From Heliocidaris erythrogramma (taxonomy: Eukaryota; Echinodermata; Echinoidea; Camarodonta; Echinometridae), in NCBI GenBank assembly GCA_025617745.1, contig CM046869.1, forward strand, positions 6,968,244 through 7,032,243: a stretch of DNA of 64,000 nucleotides. The letters run 5' to 3'. Position 1 is the first letter of the stretch; every line of letters starts with the position of its first letter. Below are positions 32,701-47,700 of the stretch, piece by piece. A program made the position numbers and the translations under genes. The notes beneath the pieces were generated by a model that saw only the letters and a program-made list of their open reading frames with translations, ran no database searches and had not been told where the DNA came from.

Positions 32701-35700
32701 TAGAGGACGACTCCTAGATAATACCTTCAACGGCTGTCGGCATACACGATTGATACAAGTGAGAAAGAAATATGATTATTTGACGTATAAAAGAAATGCA
32801 ATGTGCATCTAGGCAATATCACAGTAAAAGATATAAAATGCGTGGGTAACATATGCCGAACAAATGAGATAGACGCAGTGTAATTGCCCCAAGTAATGAG
32901 CAAAAACAGCAGGACACTGTCCCAGTCCCATATATACACATTAGTGTTAGTGTTTATCACACCTTGTTACTTTGTCCCATGTATACATATCAGTGTTGGT
33001 ATTTTCCAGTGCCTATAGTTTCACGTTATAATATCTGAATTTATGAACTAAGTGTACAAACCACCCCATTATATACATGAATGTTGATTCATATTTTCTA
33101 TTACATAAAAACCTTTAAAATGCTTATTGAAAGTCTCGACTGAAATAAAGTTTCATAATTGGGACTCTAGATTCCCTTCAATCTAAATTTTATAGTAAAC
33201 GATAGATTAATTGGTGCTCAAAAGTGATTCGACATCAATTCACAAAACTGAAAAACTGACCTTTGACCTTGATATAAAGAGGAAACAACCAGCCAATAGG
33301 AGGCCTTGTAGGGTGGCCTGGGCATCGCTAAACTTGATACCGTCTAGATAGAGAACACTTTGACTGTAAGCTAAGATGAGGGCATTGAGAGCTAGAATCT
33401 TGAACATCTGAAGAGTGGTGACCAATGTACATCGGCCTTGCTTAATGATGTGACATACTGCAGAGAGATGGAGAAAGGAACACAGTCTAATTTCTTTGTT
33501 CTAGTCAACATGAATGTCAGACATGTACACAGAAGGGTAAAAAAGATTATTTATTCACAACTGAATTTTGCTAATAAAAGATAAATAAAACACGTTATAA
33601 ATAATATCAAATCAAATGGTGTTTTCATTTGGTAAATAAACTTTTCTCACTGAAAATTTACAAAAAGCTTATACTGCAACTTTTGGCAGCAAATAATCAA
33701 GGAATTATCAATCTTAATAAAGTTCACTTGATGCAGAAGACAACAAAACAAAGGAATGATAGAAGGGAAAACAGAGGGAAAATAAAAGAAAAAAAAAGAA
33801 AGGAAAATAGATGGTGAAGATAAAGAGAAGAAAAAAAAGTAGATGATGCACACAAAGTATAATCAAATATCAGTGACTCTTTTTAACCTTGTATAGTAAA
33901 CAACAGATAAGAATTAAATACCAAGCAAATACACTTTACTGCACTGCACTGAAAATAGTTAAGAGGTCAATGGTAACTCCACATATAACTACAAGACTAT
34001 TACAGAGATTTACTCATGTAAAATTAAAACACTCACCACATTGCACTGATGATAATTTAGAAGTGAAGGGCGATGCTATACTTGCATCTCCTAGCTTGAC
34101 TACTTGAGGTTGATCCTGCTCTTCTATCTCCTTCAACAATGTATTCATCTTTTTCTGTTCCAGGTATAGAGATATTTTGGGGAATGATTACATGGCATCA
34201 CATTTCATACTACCGTAGTCCCTGTCTATAAAGACCAGTCAAGGGAGACAAGAAAAGCGGTCTTTATGAGCAAGTGGTCTTTATGTACAGGTTTCTTTAA
34301 TACACGTTTCAATGAGAAACACTTTTCAAGGGAAACGAAAATTATGGTCTTTTATAGACAGGTGGTCGCTAAAGCAGTTTTCAATGTACATGTACATCCT
34401 TTACTGCTACTACATGTAGGTGAAAAGAAATAAGAATGAAATGTTTCTGCAATTCATCAAAGACTTTAGAAATGCAGAAATTATTTCACTATTTGGAGGT
34501 CTAATATATGCTAGCAACGTTTCTCTGTCTAAATTGTCTATCTGCACAATTTATCTCCATTTAGTTTTCATAACACGCTGAATGTTAGAAAGGATCTCTA
34601 TTTTCCTGTGCACAAATGTCCATAGGTCTGTGCATGATATTGATATTCTTCTACATGTAAGTCCAGTTGTTCTATTGAGGGGTTTACAATTGTAGCTTCT
34701 TCGATACACACTTTGCTTGTGGCATGATATTAATCCTACATGTTCATTTAAAAATGCCTGATTACTGATGGAAGTCATGATGTTTCATTTTTCACTGGGG
34801 CAAGAGCTTTCTGCAGATCAATAGGCTCACAAAAACATCACAGGTTTTCAGGCAACACAACTGCACAACTTTTTTTTTTGAGGCAATGTTGGAGTGTCTA
34901 TGTATATCAACAACAACAATATTTCTACAATCTTTTAAAATCTATGATGCATCTAGTTCACATCTTCAAGTATTGAAAATAAAAGTTGCAAAAGTATCCA
35001 ATCGGTACCTACCCTAGTGAGGTCTTCTCCCTTGGCGATGGCCCTCTGCCTGGCTGCTCGCCCCCCTCCACCTCCGTGCCTGCCCCCACCATGATGGGGG
35101 GCGGAAGGTATCCTATCTGGACCCGAAAAAGTCTTGAGTTGTTTATTCTCCCCAGTATTCTCTGCCATCTGTAATTCAAAAGGGAATAAAAGAAAATGAA
35201 AGCTGTATATTTTTGCGTATGCTTCATGTTTGTCAGGTATTTTCTGTGATTCCTCTGTTAGCCCAACTCCTTTAAACAATAATGGCCAGCTTTAGATCTT
35301 AGCATATTCTTACTGAGTACCATTTCACCATCAAGTGCTAATACATCTATGCTGTAACCATAGACTGGTTATGTAATAGTTCCTAATTTATGCATATTTT
35401 TGTAAGAGATTCGCTTTCATTTCCTTTCAGTTTGGAGTAGAATTTTTTAATAATCTGAGCATGTTTAGCAAACATGTAGATCACACTCAAAGTGCTACAA
35501 GTAAGTTTTATAAAATCCATAACCATGAAATCTATTTCTTTACCTCTTCTTTGGGCTTCTTCCTATCTCGCAAAAACCTCTCAGGAACATTTGAAAGAAG
35601 AGCAACACCTGAAAAGAGAAGGATGACACAGAAAAATTTGAGTGCATGAAATGATTATTGCTAAAGTGTTTGTCTATATCCATGTATTATGACATCCCAA

Positions 35701-38700
35701 AATGATTATAAATGGATCTGGTGATTTTTCAACAATCTGTAACACGGTAAAAGGATCTCAGCAATAATGCCTTTATGTCATAAATTTGATCAACTTACCA
35801 ACATGTGCATGCTTTAGGGCTCCTACATCATTGGTACCATCTCCACACATAAGGGTCGTATATCCAAGACTCTTCAGTGTGGTAATCACATACTCCTGAA
35901 AATTAATATTCAGATCACGAGACGTTTGTTCATCATAATGGATGTTATAAAGTGAAATATAAGCTCACATACATGTACCAAATCATGAGGACCACTGAAA
36001 ACATTCCTTTTCATGAAATCTCATGACAATACAATGGCGAAAAAAGGACACATAAAATGATACAAATAAGCATAAAACATCGGAAGAGAAAAGTTTTTCA
36101 TGCATTCAAGTGTAACATGCAGTACATTTTCTCTTTTACTTGGCAAGTAGTGTAATAGGAATCGATGACAGTGATTTCAATTTGTAATGCTCCAACTTCT
36201 ACTAAACACGTGCAAGAAACTGGCTATTGAATTATGACATATCTCCATTTATATGACACCTAAATAGATCCTTGCCATTTGATTGGTTGTTTGATGTGAT
36301 CATTTGTCCCATTTAACAATTACGTCATCAATCGTGCAATTTGGATCCATTCACCGTGCAATTTTGGATCCATACAAAATGGTCCATTGCACTCGCGACC
36401 ACCAACACGTCTACGTACACAAAAACGTCTTGCCTGTCCCTTCACCCCCTTCACTCTTGTTTCTTAATTCATAAAATGTCAAATGAGAAGGATAGCTATT
36501 TTTAGGTGTCATATAAAACAAATAATGAATGTTTTTTTCATTCGTGCAATGGACAGAATATTTCATTCGGTGATAGATGAAATGATCCATTCAACGAGGC
36601 GGAACCGAGTTGAATGGATAATTTCATCTTTCACCGAATGAAATATTCTGTCCATTGCACTCATGAACATTCATTATTTGTATATTAATGGACATTATGA
36701 ATTAGGCTAAAAAGAATCGTGATGACTAAATCCATCTACATAATTCACAGCCCTTCAAAAAGTAATGTACATCTAAAGCTCACCTTTTGCTTTGGTGCTA
36801 CTCTAGCAAAGACTTTTACCCTGGGTAAGATTCTGTTCAAGAAAGATAGACTGGTGGTTTGAAGATGGGTGATGGCCTGAAAAGAGCAAAAAGGGGAAAA
36901 AGAGGTTAAGAGTATTATAAAAGCATTCGATGTTTGTAATATAGCAAACATCTTGCATCAGGGCAGCGTTTCATCAAGCGTTTTGTCAGTGATTTTTACC
37001 AACAAATTTGCTCTCAGCCAATCTGATGCAAGGATTTCAGTAGCTTATAACAGTTGTCGGTAAAAATCACTGACAAAAAGCCTGATGAAACGCTCCCCTG
37101 GAGTCTCATATCAAACAATGTACATCCACACATTAAAACCGATTACCCTGACTATAGCCCCATCAACCAAAATAAGAACATAACAAATTAAGAAGTATAT
37201 CCTACCAGTTCCAGATCTACTTCAATAAACACCTACATGTATAGCTGGTTACAACTAAACCAACCCAAGTGACATCTGCAAGTAATTCTCCCACAAAATA
37301 CTAAAATTTGAGATTACAGTCAAATAAATTGCAACCTCTATCAGAAGAAAATGAATGTGATTTCAATTAAATTTAAGTTGAATCAAATGTTGGACGTGAC
37401 CTCAGCGAAAGCTATTGAAATGCTGTTCAAAAAATGAGGACAGTGGAATCTTACCTCTCCGGTGAGACACAAATCACTGGCCAGTAGGAGGCGCTCTTCC
37501 TCCCGAGATGGGATCATGGGATACGTCACTGTGTCATCAATGGACTGCCAATGCCATTCGTCAGATTCTAAAGAAAAGTGAAATAAACGATTGGAGAAGA
37601 CATGCTTAAATTCCTTCAGAAAATTTTCAACAGGGTATACATTCTTTTGATTTCTTGTACAACAATTTTACATAATGAATTTTGTGATGTCAACAATAAG
37701 TCATTCACATATTTTATTCTGTTACACTTTATAAAATATTGTATGATTCTGATGAAATGAAAAATAAAATTGAATTGAATTGAATATAAGTTAGATGTAA
37801 TTGTTTTTCACATAATACTGACATGGCAAAGTTCTTTAATCCTTTGGAAACGGCATTTACAAAGATGTATACTAGTCATATCATGTATAAAGGGTACAAA
37901 AATATTGACAAAGATACTGAAAACGTAGGGGTTGCAGCCAAACTGATCCTCCATTACTGAGAAAATACTTTGAGACATAAATAAAATGTAATAGGAATTT
38001 AGGGAATACTTTCTCAGATTAAGAGAGAGAATGCAATATTTTTTTCTTTCTTATCAAATATAATATAAAGAGACTAGTGGGGTGTTGCAAGAAAGTTGCG
38101 ATTGATTGCAAGTTGCAACTGATCGGTACTGACCAATCAAAATCATTGTTGCAAGCGCATCTTCTTGAATGGGCAGACCCTGAACCATTCAGAATGGATG
38201 TTCTAATTTGCTTTACAATTTGCAATCGATTGCAACTTTCTTGCAACACCCCATAGGATATTACAACAAGGTCACTTTGAACTGAAAAGGTTGAACCTTG
38301 CAGCAGGTCATTTTAATGGAATCTTGAAATCTACATAAAACATCTGCAGTGCAGGATGTACATGTAACCTACAAGCAATGAATTCTTGTGATCTGAAACT
38401 AACAAGAAATCAACAAGCAAGTCATCTGTCCACATTCCACCTGTCAATCAAATAGTGAAATTTACTTTCAAACAGGATGAAATTGACAAGCAATGAATTT
38501 ATGACTCCTATGTAATATACTTCTTACTGGAAAACAAGCAGGAATTCAGGTCACAGTTCATCACAAGATGTGCAGAGGAGCGTTTCATCAAGTGTTTTGT
38601 CAGGGATTTTTACCGACAACTGTTATAAGCTATTGAAATCCTTGCATCGAATTGGCTGAGAGCAAATTTGTTGGTAAAAATCACTGACAAAACACTGTTA

Positions 38701-41700
38701 TAAGCTACTGAAATCCTTGCATCTAATTGGCTGAGAGCAAATTTGTCGGTAAAAATCACTGACAAAACACTTGATGAAACGCTCCCCTAGAGAGTTATTG
38801 AAATTATAGAGGACTAATTATTCCAACTAAATCCACATCATCATATATTAAACAAGCAAAAGATACGACTGCGTCTTCAATATGCCTCCGCTTGTATTCA
38901 GATAAATCCTGATCACCTACAAGTATAATATAGTTGATGTGCATTCATCAAATGGTTATTGCGAAATTGACCTCTGTGACCTCTGAACTTTGACCTACCT
39001 ACCCCAAAATCTAATCAGTTCCTCTTTCTATGGGGATACATACTGGTACCAAGTTTGAAGTTCTTTCCTCAAACAGTTCTTCATAAATAACGGTAACGGT
39101 GCTAAAAACCAGTAATTTCATGTAAATTGACCTCTGTGACCTCTGACCTTTGACCTACTTACCCCAAAATCTAATCAGTTCATCTTCGTATGGGGATACA
39201 TACTAGTACCAAGTTTGCAGTTCTTACCTCAAACAGTTCTTGAGATATCGCAGTAACGAGGCTAAAAACCAGTAATTTCATGTAAATTGACCTCTGTGAC
39301 CTCTGACCTTTGACCTACTTACCCCAAAATCTAATCAGTTCATCTTCGTATGGGGATATACTAGTACCAAGTTTGAGGTTCCTACCTCAAATGATTCTTC
39401 AGATATCGCGGTAACGAGAAGTGGGACGGACGGACGGACAACCCGAAAACATAATGCCTCCGGCACCCACCTTCGGTGGGCGGAGGCATAAACAATCAAA
39501 TTCAACAAGATGACTGACTAACTTTACCCCTCACTCCCCCCCTAAATGATAATAATTATGAAAATGATTATGATTATTCCAGTCAAGCTTATTCTGTAGA
39601 AGTAAAATATGAAAATAGTACTATTCTTATCTTGGTTGACTATTTTTTTAAACAGTTTACTGCCTGTTTGAATGGCTTTTCATATGCCTTCTTTCTTTAT
39701 TCAAAAACATACATGTGAATTCTCTTTCTAGTAATGGCCAAAAACCTAACATAAATACAAAGTAATTATGGATAAATCTTGAAATGGAAAGACAGATTAA
39801 TACGTATTTTGCAAGAAGTTTGCTACAACACCAATGGCGATTTTGAAAGCTTACCATTTTCAGTGGGTGGTTTGAGGATGAGGGTGTGTGGTTTCTTGGT
39901 GAAGCGTAGCTCTTTGGCGACATGGCAGGCAGTCAGAGGGTTGTCTCCGGTAATCATGGTTGTCTATTAGCATTCAACAACAAGGAAAATAGCAAAAAAG
40001 TTATAAAATTTAAATGATATGAAGCAAAACCAGTCAAAAGTCTTATGGGTACAAGATTAACAAGAAAACATACATGTACTTGTACAGCTAGTCAAATTCC
40101 TCCTTTAAAACTTTTGAAATAATTACATCAACCTATTGAAAACTGACTTATCTATTAATTCCTATAGTCTTAATACAGCAATGGGTTAAATATCAATAAG
40201 TTTTGATATGAAAAACTTTATTTAATAAACAGATCTGATAGGAGAATACAACAAATTTCTTACTATAATGATAATGTTGAAACATATTGGGTCATTCAAA
40301 CTTTTTTGAGATTTATGCACACTTTAACCTCAGGCGAAGAATATTCAAACTGGGAATTATCATCTTTAGCTCAGTGAATACTAAGCGTGCAATAACTCAA
40401 CATAAAATTATTTTTAAAAAGTGATTATTAAATAAAAAGGAACTGTTCGAACGGAATAGGAATTATTACAAGAAAAATTAAAACCTACGTAGTGAGATGC
40501 ATGTTGGATCTCTTTGATTGCTGCTTTTGAATCAAATTTCAAAGGACAGGAAATGATGACAAAGCCAACAAAACTGAGGTCTTTCTCAACATCATCACGA
40601 GACAGGTCACGCAGCTGTGGATAAAAAGAAAACACACAGACAAGAAAAAATCAGCATTCACATATCATGTACAGAGAATGAACAACTGAGTAAATCCATT
40701 TCATCCAGTTTAACTTCATTGCAATTACACAGAATACAAACTGGGTACAAAAGTCATAAGTCGCAATGTCGACAATGCAGAAATATCTTTTTTTAATATA
40801 CTAACTACTACTCCAGATGGTTTTATGGCTGAACTCTTTTACCGTCATGTTTGCAAAAATGATTTATCAAATACAGAATGATGTCGCAAAGCTAGAATAC
40901 AGGTGATTACAAAATATATAATACCAGTGTTTCAAGACTGCTGTTTATGTTAGGAGCAGGGAATAATAGCGTTGGTTGAAATTTCTTCCAAAAGATAAAG
41001 GCCTTAATTCCAACAATTCGGGTTTGCAATTTCAGGGCATCACAATGATGACAGCTAAATGTACAACAAGAAGAGTGACTTCATCCAATGTCAAAGGCCT
41101 TTACCTGTTGTGAAGACATGTGTCCAAGCTTCCTATGTCCTAGGGCCAGTACCCTGGCACCTTGTCTCGACATCTGAGAGTGAACCTCATCATAATTATC
41201 AGGAACAACAGAGAACTGCAAAATTAAATGAGTAAGAGGATTAATCAACTTCATGTAGGTTTACACAATGAATAAATGTACATCTTTATTAATATATGTA
41301 ATAATCTACATATACATCAAATTCTTTAACAATCTTTGTCTTATGAGAAGGAAACAATATTTTTTTTGTCTTCTTGAAGTACTAATGGCAATGTCATACT
41401 GCTTATATCATATGCTGAGAGCCAGAAGGGCATTAAGTCCTATCCTAGAGTACATATTCCTTAAATGCACTGAGCACCGTCATATGCCAGCTCTGCTACA
41501 GCCTGGGTAACTACTGGTAACATGAGGCTTGTAGGGCTGAATTATACAGTAATCATATTTACATACATATAATTGATTGAAGGTTGTATGATTTTTCCCT
41601 TACCATAGATCTGAGAGTTTCTGGTGCGCCCTTGACCGAGGCCAGGTAGGTACAGTCCACCGAGCCAGGCTCCTGAAGGGAAGCGATCACCGCCATCCTC

Positions 41701-44700
41701 TTGAGGGCACTGGAGAAGTGGAACCGCTGGACAATCTTCAACGGTTGGCTTCGGATACGATGGGGAATCACAACATCACCTATGTACAAAGAGAAGTAAC
41801 AAGAATACATATATTTCTATACTATTAAAAAAGAGTAAAGAATATAGAATTACTCTTTTTATACAAAGTAGCTATGCTCAAAGACCTCAAACACAGAGAT
41901 GACTAATGGCCTTGATTTGAAGTTCCTTTTAGACATTTACACTAAAAGTTATCAGAAATCATGGATGGAACATCAAAATATCTGGCACATGTATCTTTTG
42001 ATAAATATTCAACAAGTCTCATTCTGATTGCCTTTTCACTACCAGAACATATATCATCTGTAGACAATTGAAAAGATTTAGAATCTCACCCTTGGTGAGT
42101 GTCCAGTCCACAGCAGTCAGTGTGGCCTTCTCCAAGGGATCCCCCACCAGGGTATCATCCAGCTGAGCTAGAGAATGACAGGTAGCCAGCACCTGGACTG
42201 TGTCCAAGGGTACCTCGGTGATGGAACATAGCTTCTCCTTATCCCTGTCAGGTAGAGAGAAAGTAAAAATGAACTTTCGTTCTACCTTGTACATATTAAA
42301 AGAATGATGGTGGCACTGTCAGATAGACAGAAGATAAAGAACAGACTTCAGGGTTCAATATGTATATGCACATACCAAACTACTAATGGCAATGTCAGTA
42401 TGATCTTGTACCTTGTTCACTGTAAAACAGAAATCTACTTTGGAGCATCACAAGAGCAACACTGGAGTGAAAATATGTATCAAACCATGCAATACTCCTC
42501 ATAAACAGTATATCAACACTACACAAAATTTCTAACAATAATGAAATAGCACATGAGCAGGCTATAGTTTGGTTAAACATGAAAGACAAAAGTGAGACAA
42601 GTCTGAACAACAGCCATCCATCTTTTCCAATACTACTCAAACTTTTGTGTACAAAAACAAAGCCAAATAAACAAACAATTTCTAGTATAAGACTAATATA
42701 AATTAAAATATACATTAATATCTTTCTTTCGATGAAAAAGAAGCATTTGATTAGTAGAATAGCTATATCTAATGTATGAAACATAATCAATATAGTGGCG
42801 ATGAAGAAATACTTACGGGAGACCTGCAACTCCTTCAACCACCAGGTTATCACTGGTCAGGGTACCCGTCTTATCAAAGCAACAGATATCTACCTTACCA
42901 GCAAACGGGATACGGAATGGCTCCGTGCAGTACACACCTGTTAGAAGGACAGACACATGATGTAATAACAAATAGTATTGGCCTAATAGACTGCTTCTGT
43001 AATGTATACAAATTTATGCACTTATATTCTCTGAGCACCTAGTGACGAGCTATTCCATGAACCTGCTTTTTACAAATGAGTCTCAATGCTTGGAATCTAG
43101 TTTGCATACATTATTTGTTGCTATGTCTGGGAAGCCTCCGGCAAGCTTTCAGGTTGTCAAGAACAACCTTTGCTTGAAAGGTATGCATAAAATTTTGTTG
43201 AGTGAAACATGCGATTTCTACAGTGGGGGTAATTATGGTAATCTAGATATGGTGCCTGTTATAATCAAAATTATTTTTTTGCAATTTCCATAAAAACCTA
43301 CATGTACAGGTTGCTTCGTTGATATTAAAAATGTACAGTGGTTGGAGTAAATATAATTCTGTGATATATGTTCTGGGATGGGATGCCTCGGTGTAGACAA
43401 GGTTAAATCAATTAAAATTGTCTGTAGATTTTTCTCCCCATACCCTTGGTAGATCTGTCAACTATTAAACTACATGTTCATCATGAACAGATGTTTACAA
43501 TTTAATCAAATTGCTTCAAAAGAGAAGCAGGGATTATTATTTCTCAATTAAAATGCTTTGAGTATCAAATAATGAACAATATCTTTAAAACAATAAATAT
43601 ATACAAGTTCTTGATAAGTTTACCAAGTCTGGTGAGTGCAAGAAGTGATGAGTTAACAGCCAAAGAGAGCTCAATGGGTAGCTCTGGGGGTACCACTGAG
43701 GTCAGGATGAGAGTACACTCCAGGAACAACTTGTACTTGTTACGGCTTGGATCCTTGGTGCCTGCAGGATGGACAGATGGGAAATGGAAGGGTGAGAGAT
43801 GAGAGATGAAGGAACAGCTTCTTTTCTCTATTCTGCAATTACCATCTTCTGCAGGTTTTATACATCATACTGTTACAATATTCTTTCAACAACTTCTCCC
43901 CCTTACAAATAAGTACCATGGTAATACCATGGTAATACCGCGGTAAATTGGGACGGTATTATTGTGAAAGTACCGTACCATGAATTTACCGCGTTATCCA
44001 TTGTCAAGATGAAAATACTATGAATGTACCATGCTTTTCATGGTACACGATGCAAATACTATAAATATACAATGTTTTTCGTAGTAATACTGTGGCAATA
44101 CGATGTGTACCACAGATTTACCATGTTTTCGTGGTATTATGGCGGTAATACCATGAAATACGTAGTATTACCATGGTATTTTTTTATATGCTTAAACATT
44201 CTGGTCACATCATAAATATGTATGAAAAAATCAAATTGGTGACTCCATGCACCTTGACTTTAAACTACTCAGAATCAAACACATAGGACTTATGTTTGAT
44301 TCTAGCTATTATGTTTAATTACAATTATCATGTAATAAGCCACAGTGGTAACCAACTACAGTCAAAATGGCTCCAGCAACCACCTGTATAGAAAGACCAC
44401 CTGCCTATCAAGTTTTTGTATCACTTGGTGAGAGTTACTAAATGAACTCTGTGAAACTTGTACATAAGGACCACTTTCCCTGGCTCCTTTGAGCAGTCTA
44501 TATATACAGGTTTCATTGCATCATGAGTCGATTTTGGGGTTATAGGAGTGTTTCTTACCTTCAATCCAGACATATGAAGCAGCAGCAATAGCGAAGATGA
44601 GAAGAAAGAGGATGAAGAGGAATGTTTCTAAATTGTTGGCCGTCACTCGCTTGACTCCGTACAGGATGGTACTCAATAATTTACCCTTTGGGGAGAGAAA

Positions 44701-47700
44701 TAAAATTAAACTGATTGACAGCTTAACTGATATCTTAAAGTCTTGAAAAGAGTACACAATTGCAGGAAAGCTGCAATGGGACCTACTGCTTTCAGTCATA
44801 TATGAGGGACTAGGTAATTGTACATGAAGCCCTACCAAATGGAAATCAAATTGATGTTCATGTAACAGAATTACATGTACCAAGGTGCTAAGAAAGTCTG
44901 TTAGTGTCGGAAAGCAACCTAGGCCCTGGTTCATAAAACTTGTTATCAATAACAAGTTGCAATAACTGTTATAAACTACTGAAATCCTTGCCTCTGATTG
45001 GTTGAGAGCAAATTTTTCATAGAAATGTGGCAGTTGTTACTGATAACAAGTTTTATGAAAGAGGGCCCAGAGGATCAATGAACTAAAAAATATTTACTGC
45101 TATGACCAATGAACCACCATGCCTCAAGCTGCTATTCTATATGATAGGTTCTTGACAAGGGGTATAAGAGTGCAGTACTTGCATGATGATGGGCATTTGT
45201 GGCCTGTAATGGCCTATGGAGGGTACCTCTTCTTAGAACTTACATGTCTAGAAGGTCCTTGGAATATCATATGTCTCCTAAAATCCATATACGGGTTCAT
45301 AAACCAAATAAAATGGGATGAGTGGCTAGCTTTGACTAAGCATTTCTTTCTCTTAAATGCTTATTCCATTTCTAATCAAAAATAGCAAAAGCGACATAAA
45401 AATGATCTCAAAATCCTCAGTGAAACTGTAAATTTCTTTTGCTCCACTCCTCAAATTTTAAAGATATTGTGTATACATACAGCATTGCTTTACTTACTTG
45501 TGATGTATTAAAGCCAGTTCTCAATACATATGCTATGCAGCCACTATCAGTTGCTGAAAAGTGAGGAATAACAAATAAAAAGTATTGTAATGAAAATATT
45601 AATTAGCAATCTCTTCACATCCTTATTTTCATCTACATCTGTCTCCAAATGCACAACAATTGTACCACAATCAAGATTAAACAACAAATGCTAAAACAAT
45701 GAAAAGATGAAACTTCAAATGCCTGTTTTGCTTGATTTTGAGCACAAGTCATCTTTTGCCTCTAGTGAATGAATTCATATGAGAATCTAAGTGCAATTTT
45801 ACAATAATAATAACAACAACAACAATACTAACATGGATTTAAACATTTCTCTCAACTACAATACACCAATACATGAGCAATTTCTGCTATACACTGATAA
45901 CACTTCTTGAATCATTTCTACATGTATGATCATGGAGCATGCATTCATTCAGAAAATTTTCAAGAAGTCTCATGAAAGGTTATATCAACATTTGGATGGC
46001 GGATGTAGATATCATCATCCCCTTAAAAAGGGCCAATGAATTTGCCGAGAGGTCATATTCCAATTCACTGGTAGATAGCATACCTTTGAGTCCCGGGGCT
46101 GATTTGTTAGGAGGGGTGTGCTGTACGACCTTTGTACCTCCAGACAAGACGTGAAGTTTGCTGTCAAACTGGAGGTCAAGGATGCGGTCTGCTTCAAGAC
46201 CCTCTACCGGCTCCTATCAGACAGATGGAAAGAGTATGACGATAAATAGTAATGGGTTCTTAGAAGAACATAAGTACCAGACATACCCCTAATTCAGATG
46301 GTGAAAACTGTAATGAAGTTTCAGATGAAAATTCTATAGCTACAGTATACAATAAGTGGTCAAATTTTTGTGTGAATATTATATTGTGAAATGTCATATA
46401 ATGAAACAAAGGTATGGAGATGGTTTGAACGAGACCTCGATCAAATCAGGGTTGACTTATCTTGTGAATGTAGTATAATGCGACAATTACGCACAACTGT
46501 GCACTTTTTTTTTCTCAAACAAGTTTCTCTATATGAGTTTCTTTATACAATATGGATCCCATGTGTACACCCCTCTCGCTATATGGTGTCTCTATATGGC
46601 GTTTCTTTCTTTAAAGTTTCCTCTCATTTCAAAGAGTTGTTATGTTACCTTCATCTGTGGGACAGACTCTCCTGTCAGCATGGACTCATCCACAATGCAG
46701 GGACCTCTAAGAAGCAGAAGATCACAGGGAACGGGATTGTCATTCTGTGACCGGGTAATGGAACAGATGTCCCCCGGGACCAGGTCGCTGCTGAGGATCG
46801 GGCGCCACTTGCGATTCCTGTACACCTGGAGGCAGGGGGAAAGAAAAACATTGTTTCATTGAAGAGGCACTATGGATACAATGTAGATTTGTTTTCCAAG
46901 AGTATACTGGAAATTTACTAACCAGCATTCTTAATGTTTTTGTAAAACCAGAAATGTCTGCAATACTATACGTGAAAACTCTGTTGTATTTCAATCATTT
47001 TGCTTCATGAAACTTTCACAAAAGAACACTTGCTAGCTTTATGAAGGTTTCTGATATTTTTATTAAACTAATTCTACATAGTTAGTAAACGAAGAAGCTT
47101 GATGGGAGGAATTTTAATTTGTAAACGAAGAAGCTTGACGGGAGGAATTTTAATTTGTAAACGAAGAAGCTTGATGGGAGGAATTTTAATTTGTAAACAA
47201 ATTAAAATTCCTCCCATCAAGCTTCTTCGTTTACTAACCATTGTCTACGGCGGACCGTTTGAATATTAATGAGTCAGAAAGAAGAGGATCTTGGGTATTT
47301 GAGTCCAGTTCATCGTGACTTGGCCGTGAACCAGAATAGCCTGGTGGTTAAGTTGCTGCCTGGCAAGCAGTAGATGACAGGTTCGAATCCCGCTGGTTCT
47401 AATTTTTTCTGACTTGTGTTTTTCATTACAGATCGAGCATACGATCTTTAACACTGGGAGTAAAATGCCTAAAAATTTGTTTACAAATAATTCTACATAC
47501 AGTCAAACCTGTCTTAGCGGCCACCTGTCTATAGCGGCCACCTGCTTATAGCGGCCACCAAAAAATCCCCCGCAGGAAATTACTGTGTTGTAGACCCTGC
47601 ATATAGCGGTCACCTGCCTAACGCGGCCAGCGGCCACCCATTATGTATCCCTCGGACAATATCTGACCGCGTATAGCGGCCACTATTATCGAGTCGAGCC

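Noticed and set aside
33255-33270. DR1 motif at the exon 23 donor of ATP13A1
   Set aside because: TGACCTTTGACCT here straddles the coding end and splice site and is explained by the SRSK codons and donor; probably coincidental.
44521-44955. 144-codon minus frame as one exon
   Set aside because: Only the part after 44685 is real exon 9; a good acceptor and loss of homology show the upstream part is intron and a foldback element.
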